Assembly: GCA_963556255.1 (NCBI GenBank)
Contig: OY744613.1
Location: forward strand, 35,944,555-36,008,554
Origin: Allolobophora icterica
Taxonomy: Eukaryota; Annelida; Clitellata; Crassiclitellata; Lumbricidae
Reading direction: 5' to 3'
Length of the DNA stretch: 64,000 nucleotides
The position numbers and the translations under genes were made by a program. This document shows, piece by piece, positions 10,671 through 20,967 of the stretch (the stretch's first letter is position 1; every line of letters begins with the position of its first letter). The notes beneath the pieces were generated by a model. That model was given only the letters and a program-made list of their open reading frames with translations. It made no database searches and was not told where the DNA came from.

Positions 10671-11479
10671 TTAAGAAGGCGATGTATAAAGACGGGTTTG
10701 TTGTTCTTTGGCTCCGGGCAGCTTTGACATAGCGCCTTGGAAGGCCACTGCGTTGAAGCGCTGCACCATCACTGATAGACTCTTGAATAGGAAGTTTGAT
10801 TCGCGGGAGTCATCGGTGGTTTTCGAAAGCCGGCGACCAAGTTCAGATAGAAAGGCAAGGCCTTCTCTGTTGAGGGGACCGAAGGTTTCCACCGCTACAG
10901 GTATGAAAATGTATCTCCTCTGTAGTTCAGAGTACTTGATGTTCTTTCTCGTAGCAGCCACCTCCGCCGCCCCTCCGGCCGCGGCCGCCGTTTCCGTGAT
11001 ATAAGAGGCAGCCACCGTGTCTACCACCGTCGCGTCCCACAATAAGGACAGTCCGCCGCTCCACGGTATTAGGGTCTGGCCATCCGGTCTCTTTCCATCC
11101 GACCTGGATAGGCCGGAGGGCTCCTTGACTGCCGGGATGCCGGCTCTGTTGAGGCTGCGGTGGATGAGGTCGTTGATGTTGCTGTGCCGAGTTTGACGGC
11201 CGAACCCCAGTGAGCATGACAGCCCATGCGCGCCTCTGGATGAGACGTAGGCACCGCATGCGCATTTGTGCGGTTCGCAGATTGCCAGACCCAATCGTAG
11301 GCCGACCGCCACCCTCATTGTCTCGTCATCCACTCTGAGGCCGCGAACAGCGATCGGGAGGGCGTGTAGCCAGTCCGAGGCGTGCGGTGACTGCGAGGCC
11401 TTCAGTCTCGCCTGGTCGTAGGGGTCAAGCAGTTTATCCTTGAGCGTCGAGAGGACTGCGTGTAATAGCGGACCGTGCC

Positions 11480-11480
<1 letters not shown>
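10671..11480 (-). pseudogene. LINE C-terminus with CCHC-like finger and restriction-like endonuclease domain
   Basis: The minus strand gives a continuous frame of about 260 residues entering near 11480: S-D-W-L-H-A-L-P-I, G-L-R-V-D-D-E-T-M-R-V-A-V-G-L-R-L-G, then C-E-P-H-K-C-A-C-G, H-G-L-S-C, R-H-S-N-I-N-D, R-S-D-G-K-R-P-D-G and L-L-W-D-A-T-V, and a helical end R-L-S-K-T-T-D-D ... L-S-V-M-V-Q-R-F-N-A-V. It stops near 10671. The P-D..W-D pair resembles a PD-(D/E)XK nuclease, as in R2/NeSL-clade elements. The reverse-transcriptase part is absent (5' truncation). The frame is intact to its end, so the copy is younger than the one at 14-609. Confidence 0.65.

Positions 11481-11509
<29 letters not shown>
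11478..11509. repeat. (ATT)n microsatellite
   Basis: A short ATT run immediately 5' of the LINE fragment; it lies on the truncated side of that element, so it may be insertion-site sequence. Confidence 0.8.
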
Positions 11510-11511
<2 letters not shown>

Positions 11512-12300
11512 AATCGCCCCCTGCGCGCAATATTATAATTGTCAGGTCAGATGGGCTAAGCCTCCGGAAGCTGAACTTTTTTGACATTTGTAAAGCAAAT
11601 TTTAACATTTCAGTGAACTTAGTGAAATTATATCTCAGGATATAACAAATATGCTTGAACAAATTCTGGATAGGGCAAAAATTCTGGCAGGGCATCGACC
11701 AGGGCAAAGGCTTTTTTACCAGGGCATTTGCCCTGGCGCGCCCTGGTGTAGCGCCGCCCCTGCCGCGCCCGTATGAATTCGCGACCGCCCGATGCCGCGA
11801 CTGTACGAGTCCGACTGCAAAAGTCTGCAATGCCCCTACACTTGAATGACTTTTGGGTTTTGATCACAAATGTAACAGTTTTGTTTTACATACAATGATA
11901 CAAACAACAATCTGTTAACTTCAGATTGTAACTTTTAATTCCCTTATTTGATTATTATAGCATACGGAACAGGTATTGATCACATGTCCCGTTACTTGTT
12001 ATCAATCCAAGCCCCTATAATTATTCATAAGGTCCATGAAATAACCTCATCTAATGATACACCTAATTGCACCTATCCAAGGTCATAAATAGCTGCTAGA
12101 GGTGTATCTTGACACATTCTTGTGTGGGAAAAGGAACATCGTTACACAGATGAAGGGGAATGGATTATATCCAATGCCGTCCATGCACAATTTATGCCCG
12201 TCCAAAATGATTTTCAGCCGTCCAAAGGACGGCTGGACGAGTGCCTGGCTAAGGGCCTGCTGCCAGCACCGGCAAAAAGAAAGGTTTTCAAGCATCTACG
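11510..12300. other. Unassigned sequence with a possible MITE right end
   Basis: At 11693-11760 the repeated CCAGGGCA units and the terminal GTGTAGCGCCGCCCCTG mirror CAGTGGCGGCGCCAGA at 9734. The two may be the ends of one old DNA element now filled by the SINE pair and LINE, but the flanking octamers do not match. The rest shows no gene. Confidence 0.35.
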
Positions 12301-12309
12301 GAACTGAAG

Positions 12310-12990
12310 AGAAGAGAGGGCAAGAAGCTCTTGGCGGAGGGACTAGGGACGACTGTTCCAGGCTGAAGGACCCATATAGGCAAAGTTCCTGGACTGGGCC
12401 ATGGAAAAGTGCATACGCGGAACAACCATATTAAAGGTCACGGGACGAGGCTCGCAAGGAGGCCCTCTCAAGCAAGGAAGAAACCGGGGTGCAGAAATTC
12501 ATTTGCGCATGAAGGTGAAGGTTTTGAACTGAATTCTCTGTTGGGCAGGAAGCCAGTGGAGGAAGTCACGAATAAAGGCAGAGATGTGGGCAAACTTATG
12601 AATATCACCTATAAGCATTAACAATAGACTGAAGTTTGTGCACATTGGAGGAGGAAAGGCCAATGTACACAGCATTGCCAAAGTCAACCCAAAGTGCAGA
12701 TCAAAGCATCAACCAGTGTAGTGACAGCATGGACCGAAAGACACCTGCGGATGGATTGAAGCTGGCGTACCTGATAAAAACAAGATCAGGATACAAGGTT
12801 AACTTGATCAGTGAAGGAAAGGGTAGGATCGAGGACAATCCCCAAGTCATGAACAGAGGAGGAGAACTGAATGAGGGGAACCTGAGATAAAGAGATTCCA
12901 AATCAATCTTGCTGGGCAACCACCAAGCCAGATAAACTGAGTCTTGTCAGGGTTCTGCCACAAGCGATTAGAGGAAAGCCAAGTTTCCAG
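12310..12990 (-). pseudogene. Family A LINE fragment interrupted by a hAT element
   Basis: The minus strand reads T-W-L-S-S-N-R-L-W-Q-N-P-D-K-T-Q near 12930 and H-I-S-A-F-I-R-D-F-L-H-W-L-P-A near 12570, blocks in the correct order for this LINE family, with stops and frameshifts between them. The fragment ends exactly where the hAT terminus CAGTGTTAT starts at 12991. Confidence 0.7.
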
Positions 12991-13535
12991 CAGTGTTATT
13001 TCTATTAACTGAAACTGTAACTGAAATAGCATAATAACTGAAAAAGTTTGGCAGTTAACTGTAACTGAAAATGCTGAATAACTGAAACTGTAAAAGAAAC
13101 TGAAAAACAAAAACTGTATAACTGAAAAATGACAAACAGTTAACTTGAAACATAAGAGTTTTTTCCTTACTTACTTTATCAATAGAAGTAAGTATTAAAA
13201 ATCAACTGCTAACCACACTTTGGTGTACATAGTTCATCAAATTAATTTAAGCACATGACATCGAAATTACAAAGGTTTTACGGGCCAAGGAGTCGACATT
13301 AGGTATAATTCTATTGCGTTCCCTGGGGCACAGTGACTATAAGACTGTTTTTCTGGAGGTAACAACTGAATCAGAACATGTGTTGGGTTGATTATGATGG
13401 CTGAGAAAAGGTTAGAGTCAGCTTCTGGCAGAGTTGCTTGAAGTAAGGTAGGATTCCGGTAAATATTAAGACCGAATCAATCGCTGCGTTGTTGCCTTCT
13501 AGAGTAATCTTACTCTTGTCTATGGTTAGTTTTCT

Positions 13536-14660
13536 ATGCTCATTTCATTTGAGACAGCTATGCAGCCTATAATTCAGGTTGACCACTTGAGTGATGATAG
13601 CAATGAGAGCGATGAACATGGGCGGCGATCCCGGGGGGAGGGGTCGAGGGGGACAAGATCCCCCACCTTTAAGAGTGGGCGGACACACCATACTTTTGTC
13701 CCCCCCCCAAATTTTGAAGAAACACCAAATTTTATTGCGCATGCAGTGTGGGAAAAAATTTGTTTGGCCTCTTTTTTGACCAGTTCAGTTCAAAACTTTT
13801 TTTGACCAGATCATTTCAAAAGTGTACCCCCACCTATCAAACAAGATCGCTGATGAAGATAGTGATGACGAGCAGGGAGAGATGAGCATTGATGAAGTTG
13901 AATATGAAATGGTGCAAGCTATAACTCTCCACAGACTGCCATGCATGGCACACACATTGCAGATATTTTTGAAAGAGATTGATAAGATCCCAGGTTTTAA
14001 AACCTTAATTGCATAAGGGTTTCATCAGTAGCCAAAGAAAAGCTGTTTCAGAAGTGTGGTAAAACTGTGGTGACTGACTGTAGTACACGATGGAACTCTG
14101 TATATTTGATGATCAGGCGAATGCTGGAAATAAAATCAACGTTGAACGAGGTGCTTGAACAAATGAAAATGGATTCACAGCTATTTAATGAGTGGGCACA
14201 ACTTGCAGAGCTAGCCAGAATATTGAAGCCATTTAAGGAGCAGACAGGTGCAATGCAAACAGACACTCTTGCACTCTCCAACATTAGTCCCTGCCTTCTA
14301 GAGCTCTCCTTGAACTTCCAAGATCCAACAGTCTGCAATACACTTGCTGTTCCTCTACTTTGAGTCTATTGCTTCCCTTCACTGTCTTCTTAGATTTCTT
14401 TCTGCGGTCTCTTTGGACCCACTTCCGTCGGCTGCCTGCCAACTGGATCCGATTGTGTCATCAACAATGGGACGAGATGACACAGTACTATTAAAAGGAT
14501 GCTTATCCAAACTCTGGCACTTATAGCGGAAGACCTCGTATACGTGCCAGCTTCACAAGCATATATTGAGCATGTATTCTCAGTTTGTGTGGATTTATGT
14601 GCACGAAAGCAGAACAGAGCATGTGTTAATCTGGAGCGTTATGTTTTCCTTAAAGTAAAC
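13536..14660 (+). pseudogene. hAT transposase remnant (ZBED-like)
   Basis: Separate frames carry an acidic segment (D-D-S-N-E-S-D-E), L-P-C-M-A-H-T-L-Q-I-F-L, D-C-S-T-R-W-N-S-V-Y-L-M-I-R-R-M and P-F-K-E-Q-T. A late piece Y-V-P-A-S-Q-A-Y-I-E-H-V-F-S-V resembles the hAT C-terminal dimerisation region. C-x-A-H-x-L and S-T-R-W-N-S are characteristic of hAT/ZBED transposases. Frameshifts near 14015 and 14360, in-frame stops and the MITE at 13619-13851 make it non-functional. Confidence 0.8.
13619..13851. mobile_element. MITE with GGCGGCGATC termini, copy 1
   Basis: Starts CATGGGCGGCGATC and ends CAAACAAGATCGC. The inside matches the copy at 57347-57606 over most of its length (CTTTAAGAGTGGG, ACACACCATAC, CAAATTTTGAAGAA, TTTTTTGACCAGATCATTTC). 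The transposase codons on either side are continuous in sense (S-D-E then D-S-D-D-E), with GATGAA repeated across the insertion as a probable imperfect TSD. Confidence 0.75.
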
Positions 14661-14919
14661 TGACAATACATTAAATCAGATTGATTTACTGCGTAAATAT
14701 TTCTGGGAACTGTTCAGAATACTTGTGGTCAGTGTGTTGTTAGTCGTGGCATCTGAAAACAATAACTGAAAAAATAACTGAAACTGTAACTGAAAAATAA
14801 AAAACTATAACTGAAACTGAAAAATCAGATTGCAGTTAACTTAACTGTAACTGAAAAATCAAAAATTAAGTAACTGTAACTGACACTGTAACTCAAAATC
14901 CATAACTGACATAACACTG

Positions 14920-15652
14920 CATGGGTTTCCGCTAACGTCCGGGTATGAATGGATCAACAACTGTACGTTTTACAGACTTATATCCCCGAGTGTGAGAACT
15001 ATATACATGAAGACTTCATTGGAAAAACTACTAGAGTCCATTTTTGAGTTAACTGTGTCATGTTATACTTAATGCAAGAGATCATGTATTTGCAAGTGTG
15101 TTTTTCAGAAAGCCCACGTAAGTCCAGAGAAGAATATTATTGGAAGAAGATGTGAATATCAAACCACCTTGGTACAGGTACCAACTTGGTACAGGTATCA
15201 CGAATAATATATGAATCAGGTAGGCTTCAGATTAGAATGGCCTTTATATATCCAATTCCCTGATCCTGGGGAAAGAAGCGAAGAAATCTGTCAAGTAGGT
15301 CTATTTGACGCAAAAAAGGTATATCTTCAAAAATCGACGAAGAGACAAGCAACGATTCGTTCCCCCATTCACCAATCACACTGTAAACAAAAATATGGCC
15401 GCACAAGATTCCGATAGAATAGCGCATTGGTCAGTGGAATAGAGCGCTAAACGACCTCCCAGTGCTCCCACAATGCAATTTACTAAATCGTAATCATAAT
15501 CTCCCAACTTCTAAAGTAATAACTTGAAGGCCAAGCGCAAGGGCACCAGCCTAGTTACGAGTGCTGCATCAAATTAGAGGGGTTTTCCAAAGAGTAGTCC
15601 AGAGGAAGTCCGAGTCCGGTTACCGAGTCCGGTTACCAAGAGTCTGTGAATT
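14920..15652. other. No gene recognised
   Basis: Mixed sequence without a convincing exon. A tandem GTACAGGTA pair occurs at about 15172-15196 and a direct GAGTCCGGTTACC pair at 15612-15636. Frames here lack homology I can name. Confidence 0.4.
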
Positions 15653-16213
15653 AGTGGCGTCCAGTGTTTAATTAATCTAGTCCCCCTCTTCTGGGAGGGA
15701 AACTAGGTTTCTGGGGGGACCTCGAATTTACACATTACTTTTTGGGAAATTTCTTCCATCTTGAAAAAGTTTCACACTTTTTTTAACTCCCAAAAAAGTT
15801 AATGACCTTTTTTTAGTCATTGACCACTTTTTCTATGAATTACTCTCTCAAAAAGCTCGATGACCTTTTTTTTAGGAATTCATCTCTCTCCGGGGGGCCA
15901 AACTTCAATCCTGGGGGGGGGAATTCAGGGCATGTTTTAAGGAAAATTTATCACTGCACACGACGAGCGCCGGAGCACATAAAAAATTATGAATTACAAT
16001 TCGTCTCATGCACAAACAACGGTTAACAGCCTTTCATCACTGCACATTTTGTGTATCATTGCACGTTAAAACAATCCCTGAGGGAATTTACCTTCCCAAA
16101 AGGTGTCTACATTATAATATTGCTGGCCTCTGGGGGGAAACATGAATCCTGGGGGGAACATTTATCCCCCCCCCCAAAGACGTCTAGATTAGACACTGAG
16201 TGGCGTCGCCACT
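15653..16213. mobile_element. MITE with AGTGGCG termini containing a nested hAT MITE
   Basis: The left end AGTGGCGTCCAGTGTTTAAT and the right end, in reverse AGTGGCGACGCCACTCAGTG then TCTAATCTAG, are imperfect inverted termini. The interior has G-rich CTGGGGGG blocks near both ends. Flanks GTGAATT and GTCAATT resemble a TSD with one mismatch. The 155-bp element at 15926-16080 is inserted in it. Confidence 0.6.
15926..16080. mobile_element. hAT-type MITE, 155 bp, sister of 5001-5164
   Basis: Begins CAGGGCATGTTTTAA and ends TTAAAACAATCCCTG; the interior aligns with the copy at 5001-5164 throughout (GAGCGCCGGAGCACATAAAA, AACAACGGTTAACAGCCTTT). Flanking octamers GGGGAATT and AGGGAATT differ at one base, a slightly aged TSD. 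Confidence 0.9.
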
Positions 16214-16861
16214 GTCAATTAGGAACCACGTTTTGTAACAAAAGTTATGAATCAGGATTCAGTACAGTACACGATGAATGGCAAAAGGTCATCAGAATAT
16301 CTGACAAAAAAAACCAGCGCAAGAATAAAAAACGAAAAAACGACAATCTGTGGTTCAAACTGTAGCTGTTTCCGGTTTCGACAAATTTAGAGATCAAATG
16401 GTTCACCATAGCCATAGGCCCGTAGCCAACATAACATGGCGATTATATGAGCTGTACTGAACCGAAATGTTGAGCTAATTCTTTGCTTGTTCTTCCTCAA
16501 TTTTGTGCAATTTATTGCAGAACACCAAACTTTAGACACGAGATTCTTAGGACGAGAGTGTACTCTTAACGACAGATGTCGCCATGCTTTCCGACCTTAC
16601 GCCGGATATACAATTTTTACGGGTTAGGCAGGCCTACCATTTCTGTAAATATAAATGCTTAGGCACTTCCGTATGTATGGAAGGACGTGTAGTATTATGC
16701 AACGTATGTATGTTGGTTTATTCAATTTTCGTATTGACATGACGCAACAGGGTCCAACCATGGGTGCAAGTTTCTCTAAGCCTAACTGTGGCTAATGTCC
16801 CCCAAAACCGTAGTTTACGTTGCTAAATTAATGCCATGTCTTCACGTTGTTCTCCGTAGCA
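16214..16861. other. Region upstream of PHRF1, no coding exon seen
   Basis: Contains no repeat that I could assign and no open frame with recognisable homology. It may hold promoter or 5'-untranslated sequence of the plus-strand gene starting at 17613, but no core promoter motif is convincing. Confidence 0.35.
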
Positions 16862-16985
16862 AGATATTGCTTGGGATCGCGCCCTCTTCTCTCCGCTGCC
16901 TAAAGACCTTTCTTTTCCCTCGGGGCTGACACGCTGGGATCGCCTCTGAATAGTCTATGCTGTGAGAGGCGCTTTATAAATAATC
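16862..16985 (+). pseudogene. Family A LINE, 3' terminal fragment
   Basis: Plus-strand tail only: a short eroded coding end, then GATCGCCTCTGAATAG and GAGAGGCGCTTTATAAATAA, the same hairpin-like GCCTCTGA...GGCGC end found on other copies (for example 63640-63672). Confidence 0.65.
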
Positions 16986-16998
16986 ATATAAGTTGCTG

Positions 16999-17110
16999 AT
17001 CATCCAACTTCTAGTTTGACTTTTAATATGAAATATTTCTATCGCTCATCCAACTTCTAGTTTCAGTTATATGTTCATCAATAATCCAACTTCTAGTTCT
17101 ACTATGAAAC
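16999..17110. repeat. Three spaced copies of ATCCAACTTCTAGTT
   Basis: The 15-mer ATCCAACTTCTAGTT occurs near 17003, 17047 and 17087, spaced by about 40 bp, roughly 500 bp upstream of the PHRF1 start codon. It may be a tiny minisatellite or a cluster of sites; nothing in the sequence decides. Confidence 0.7.
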
Positions 17111-17612
17111 AGTTTTTATACGCGGTAATTGTCAAACAATTTAGCAACGTAAAAGACGGATTTCCGACCACTATCAATTTAGCAACGTAAACTACGCTTT
17201 TACCTAGTTTTATTAGGTCGAAGAATTTTCTTTACAACTTCGTGCGGTATATTTTGTAGTATAGCATTCGTGTCTACTACACGAAGACGAAAATTTTCAG
17301 TTTAAATGTTACAAGTGTGTTTATTATTAGTCTTTATCGCACTTTAAAACAGTGTGATTGACGTTGTTATTAAACGCATTTTTGGCAATTGAATATTTCT
17401 TGTTTTGGACTGATTAATGTGAAGGCGCCATGCAAAATATATTTGATAGGGAGCATGGACTAGTAACGGTAATTTCTCTAGCAGCACTTGTCATTTTTAA
17501 CGCGTTATAAAACTTAAGTTAGTCTATATTTTCCATCTAGGACTATATCATAGTGCCGAAATAATCCGGAATGCTAAAACGATAGATTGCCATCTATGTT
17601 TACAGTTACAAA

Positions 17613-17763
17613 ATGAATAACAGTAAAGTCAGCGAAGAAGAAGATGATGAAAATGAACCAGATGAAGAGGTGGAGGAGGAGGAAGAGGAAGACACTGAAA
17701 GTGTATCATCTGATTACGAGTCATGTGATGCTGATGATGAAACTCAAGATGAAGATTCTACTG
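17613..17763 (+). CDS. PHRF1: PHRF1 exon 1 (start codon, acidic)
   Basis: Opens at ATG in the context ACAAAATGAAT and encodes a Glu/Asp-rich stretch (E-E-E-D-D-E-N-E-P-D-E-E). The donor ACTG|GTAGGT leaves one base of a codon, which exon 2 completes as Asp. No upstream in-frame ATG with better support was seen. The acidic start fits the family. Confidence 0.82.
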
Positions 17764-20700
17764 GTAGGTATTTTGACCGTGATGGGATTCTCAATTTTTT
17801 GATTGGTTAATATTATTTTTGGATATCATCTAAAATGTTTAGGTCTGCTAATACTTAATCCTTTGCCTTTCAGATACATATATTTTAGTCAAATAATCTA
17901 GCCTGGCCACGTACATAAGAAATTTGTTTAAAAATTGATTTTGAGCAAATATGTCATTAATTGATGGCATGTACTGCATTGTACTTGTATTTTTACATAT
18001 GATAAATCAAAAAGCAGGGTGAAGCATACTAGTTGAAAAGTAACCACCAACATATTTTCATATTCTGTCTATTTGTGTTTAATTAGTGTTTTTTTCAGTT
18101 ATTATTAGGTGACAATTAAAACTAGAGTTAAGGTGACTGTCTTTGTCATATGTGGGTTTTGTATGGAACCATAATATTTTTAATATGCCATTGCATTTTA
18201 TTAAGCACTCACGGTGTGGTGGTATGCAGATCTCCAATAGTCACTTATATTGGTGAAGGGCTGTTGAAATTTGCTTATGGTTCATCCGATCCTCATTATT
18301 GTAACACAGCTTCCAGTCCAAGTTCATCAGTTAACCAGCATGTGCGGTTCTGGTGTTACAATATTGTATTATTATTATTATTATTATTAATGAGCTTTTA
18401 TATAGCGCCCCTTCAAGGTTATCTACTCAGGAGCGCTCCTAGTCCAACCACGGCTAAAGAGAGTAGTTTTTAAGTTTGCAAGAAACAAGGTAGAGTGAGT
18501 CATAGGGACCAGGCGAAGTGCAACAGGAAGACCATTCCAGGTTGCAGGTCCAGCAACCGAAAAAGAACGTCGCTGCATAATGGCTGTCCGCGTGCGGGGG
18601 ACCAATAGCTCGGCCTGGTCAGCCGAGTGAAGAGCAGATCTCCGCAAGACCCCCCAGGTAGAGCGACACAACTCCCGCAGGTATGGGGGAGCAAGTCCCT
18701 CTAGACAACGCCTAACCAATGCAGAGACCCTATAGGCGATCCGCAGCGGGAAAGGGAGCCAGTGCAGAACATCCCGCATATAAAGAGAAACCTGGCCAAA
18801 TCTGGGGATGCGACCAATAAGACGTGCGGCTGCACGCAAAACCCGGTCCAAACACCCAAGGCGGGCAGCTGGGAGGCCAGCATAAAGGGCGCTACAGTAG
18901 TCCAGACGGGAAACCACAAACGCATGGACAAGGGTAGAAGCAGCTGCCTGCGTCAGAGTGCGGGAGACTACCCTTAACTGACGAAGTTGATAATAAGAGT
19001 CCCGGCAAAGCAAATTAATATGTCGCATGAATGTGAGCTCTGGATCCAGAATTACACCAAGATCCCGTACTGAGGAGGCAAAGGAAACCCAGGGAAATTC
19101 AAGTACCAGACCCTCAATGTTAATTTTTGTATTGTATTGTGTTTAAACATTTATAAAGCTCCTCTAGTAGGGTGAACCGTTCAGAAGTGCTCCCAGTGCG
19201 CAAGGCCACAAGAAAAGAAATAGGTTTTGAGAAAAGCAAAAGATGTTACCAATTAAAATTTGAGAGCGACTAGAAGGAGACAGTGTATTCTAGAGATAGG
19301 GACCAACTGAGGCAAAAGATTGGGACTTCGCCATAGCTGTTCTAGTATGAGGAACTAAAAGATCCACGCTGTTCGAGGAGCGAAGTGGACGATGCGAGGA
19401 GACAGAAAGCGGCCAGTGAATTACATCAGTTAAATATCTGGGGCAAGACCCCGCTGTGTCGTAAACACCAGAATGAGGATTTTGAACTTAATACGTGCAG
19501 AGAGAGGAAGCCAGTGCAGTTGCTCAAACATGAAGGACATGTGAGTAGCATGGTAAACATGCTATTAATCTAGCAATATACGATTATACGTATCAAATGG
19601 GTGCATTCCATAGGCGCCGACTCGTTGGGAGCCTTGGGTGCGAATGCACCCAGAGAGAAAGTTCAGTGGGTGCCTGGCACCCAGAAGTGAGCTTACAGTG
19701 GTGGACAAAGCATACTAAATTCTCATAATACAAGGGAAGGAGAGGGAGAGAGCTCACTCGAAGATATACAGAAGTACATGTTTGGTGTTGGGGCTTGTGG
19801 GGGCAAGCCTTGTTTCTGGTTATTGATCCTCTTCCTCATTGCTACATCGTCCAAGTACTTCAAACATACAAAAACCTGCTCAAATGACTCAGCACATCAT
19901 GATATTGGCTTGGATAACTTGGTATGGGCATCAGTTCCAGAAACCATTCTTTGCACCAAATTCGAAGCTTTGTTAAGAAATACCTGAAGAAGAAGCACTT
20001 GAATAACTAGAACGATAAAAAGTCAGAATATAATAACTAAAATGCAAAACTGTTATTTATTTTTGACTAAACTAATAACTAAATGTCGAACAGTAATCTC
20101 GCATTTCAATCCCACATAAAAACCTTTGCAAATCTTGTTTCTACCATATCAAGGCAATAAGTCAAATAAGGTCTGCTCTTACCAAAGATCTGACATGCCT
20201 GCAAACACAGAGTTGGCATAACCGAGGCGAGACACTCTTGTCTCGCCTCAGTTGTGCCAACTCTGTGTTTGCAGGCATGTCAGATCTTCAAGTCAACAGG
20301 CTTCAACACATCCAAAATTCTCTGGCTCACATGGTGCTACGGCAGCTGTGTGCATCTTCTCGTTCAAACTCTGCTCCATCAGCTGCATTGGCTTCCTGTA
20401 GAATTCAGAATTAGATTTAAACTTGCCTGTTTGACCTATAAAACACTCACAATATGCTCTAACTCTACTTGCATCCTGCCACGCAATCTGAGGTCTTCGG
20501 TTATGGGTCTTTTGGTTGGGCCTAGATGTGGCACTGTCATGGGCTCACATGCAGCCCCCAAGGAATGGAACCAACTACCAGTGGTTATCCTTTGCTCGAC
20601 CTCTTCTTTCAAGAAACGCCTCAAAACTGATTACTTCTAACTGGATTTCAAAAATCTGGATATCTAATTGCTCTTCATCTGGTGACTGACTAACCGTACC

Positions 20701-20929
20701 TCTGATTCACATTTCTGTGTGACTTTGTGCATTAAAAGTTTGTAATGAATACTTTCTACCGTTTAGAATTCAATTATCTATATTTTAAAGAAATGCTTCA
20801 TTTTTTGGCACTTTATGGAGTTAACAATTGTTGACTCCATAAAGTGCCTAAAACTAGTTTAGTACTGACAATTCTGTAGAGACTGTTGTTACTGTCTTTG
20901 CATTTAGATTCTGAAAGTTCCAGTGAATC

Positions 20930-20967
<38 letters not shown>

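Larger units (their letters stand above)
12991..14919 (+). mobile_element. hAT element, 1.93 kb, with decayed transposase
   Basis: Left end CAGTGTTATTTC and right end ATAACACTG are inverted. Both subterminal regions (13010-13140 and 14760-14905) are filled with many TAACTGAAA-type repeats, in the same reading sense at both ends. Between them lie remains of a hAT transposase. The flanking octamers (GTTTCCAG and CATGGGTT) do not match, so either the TSD has decayed or a flank has been rearranged. A MITE has inserted in the coding part. Confidence 0.75.

Noticed and set aside
12983..14927. TSD for the 1.9-kb hAT element
   Set aside because: Octamers GTTTCCAG and CATGGGTT do not match; GGTTTCC on the right is offset and cannot be a duplication at these boundaries.
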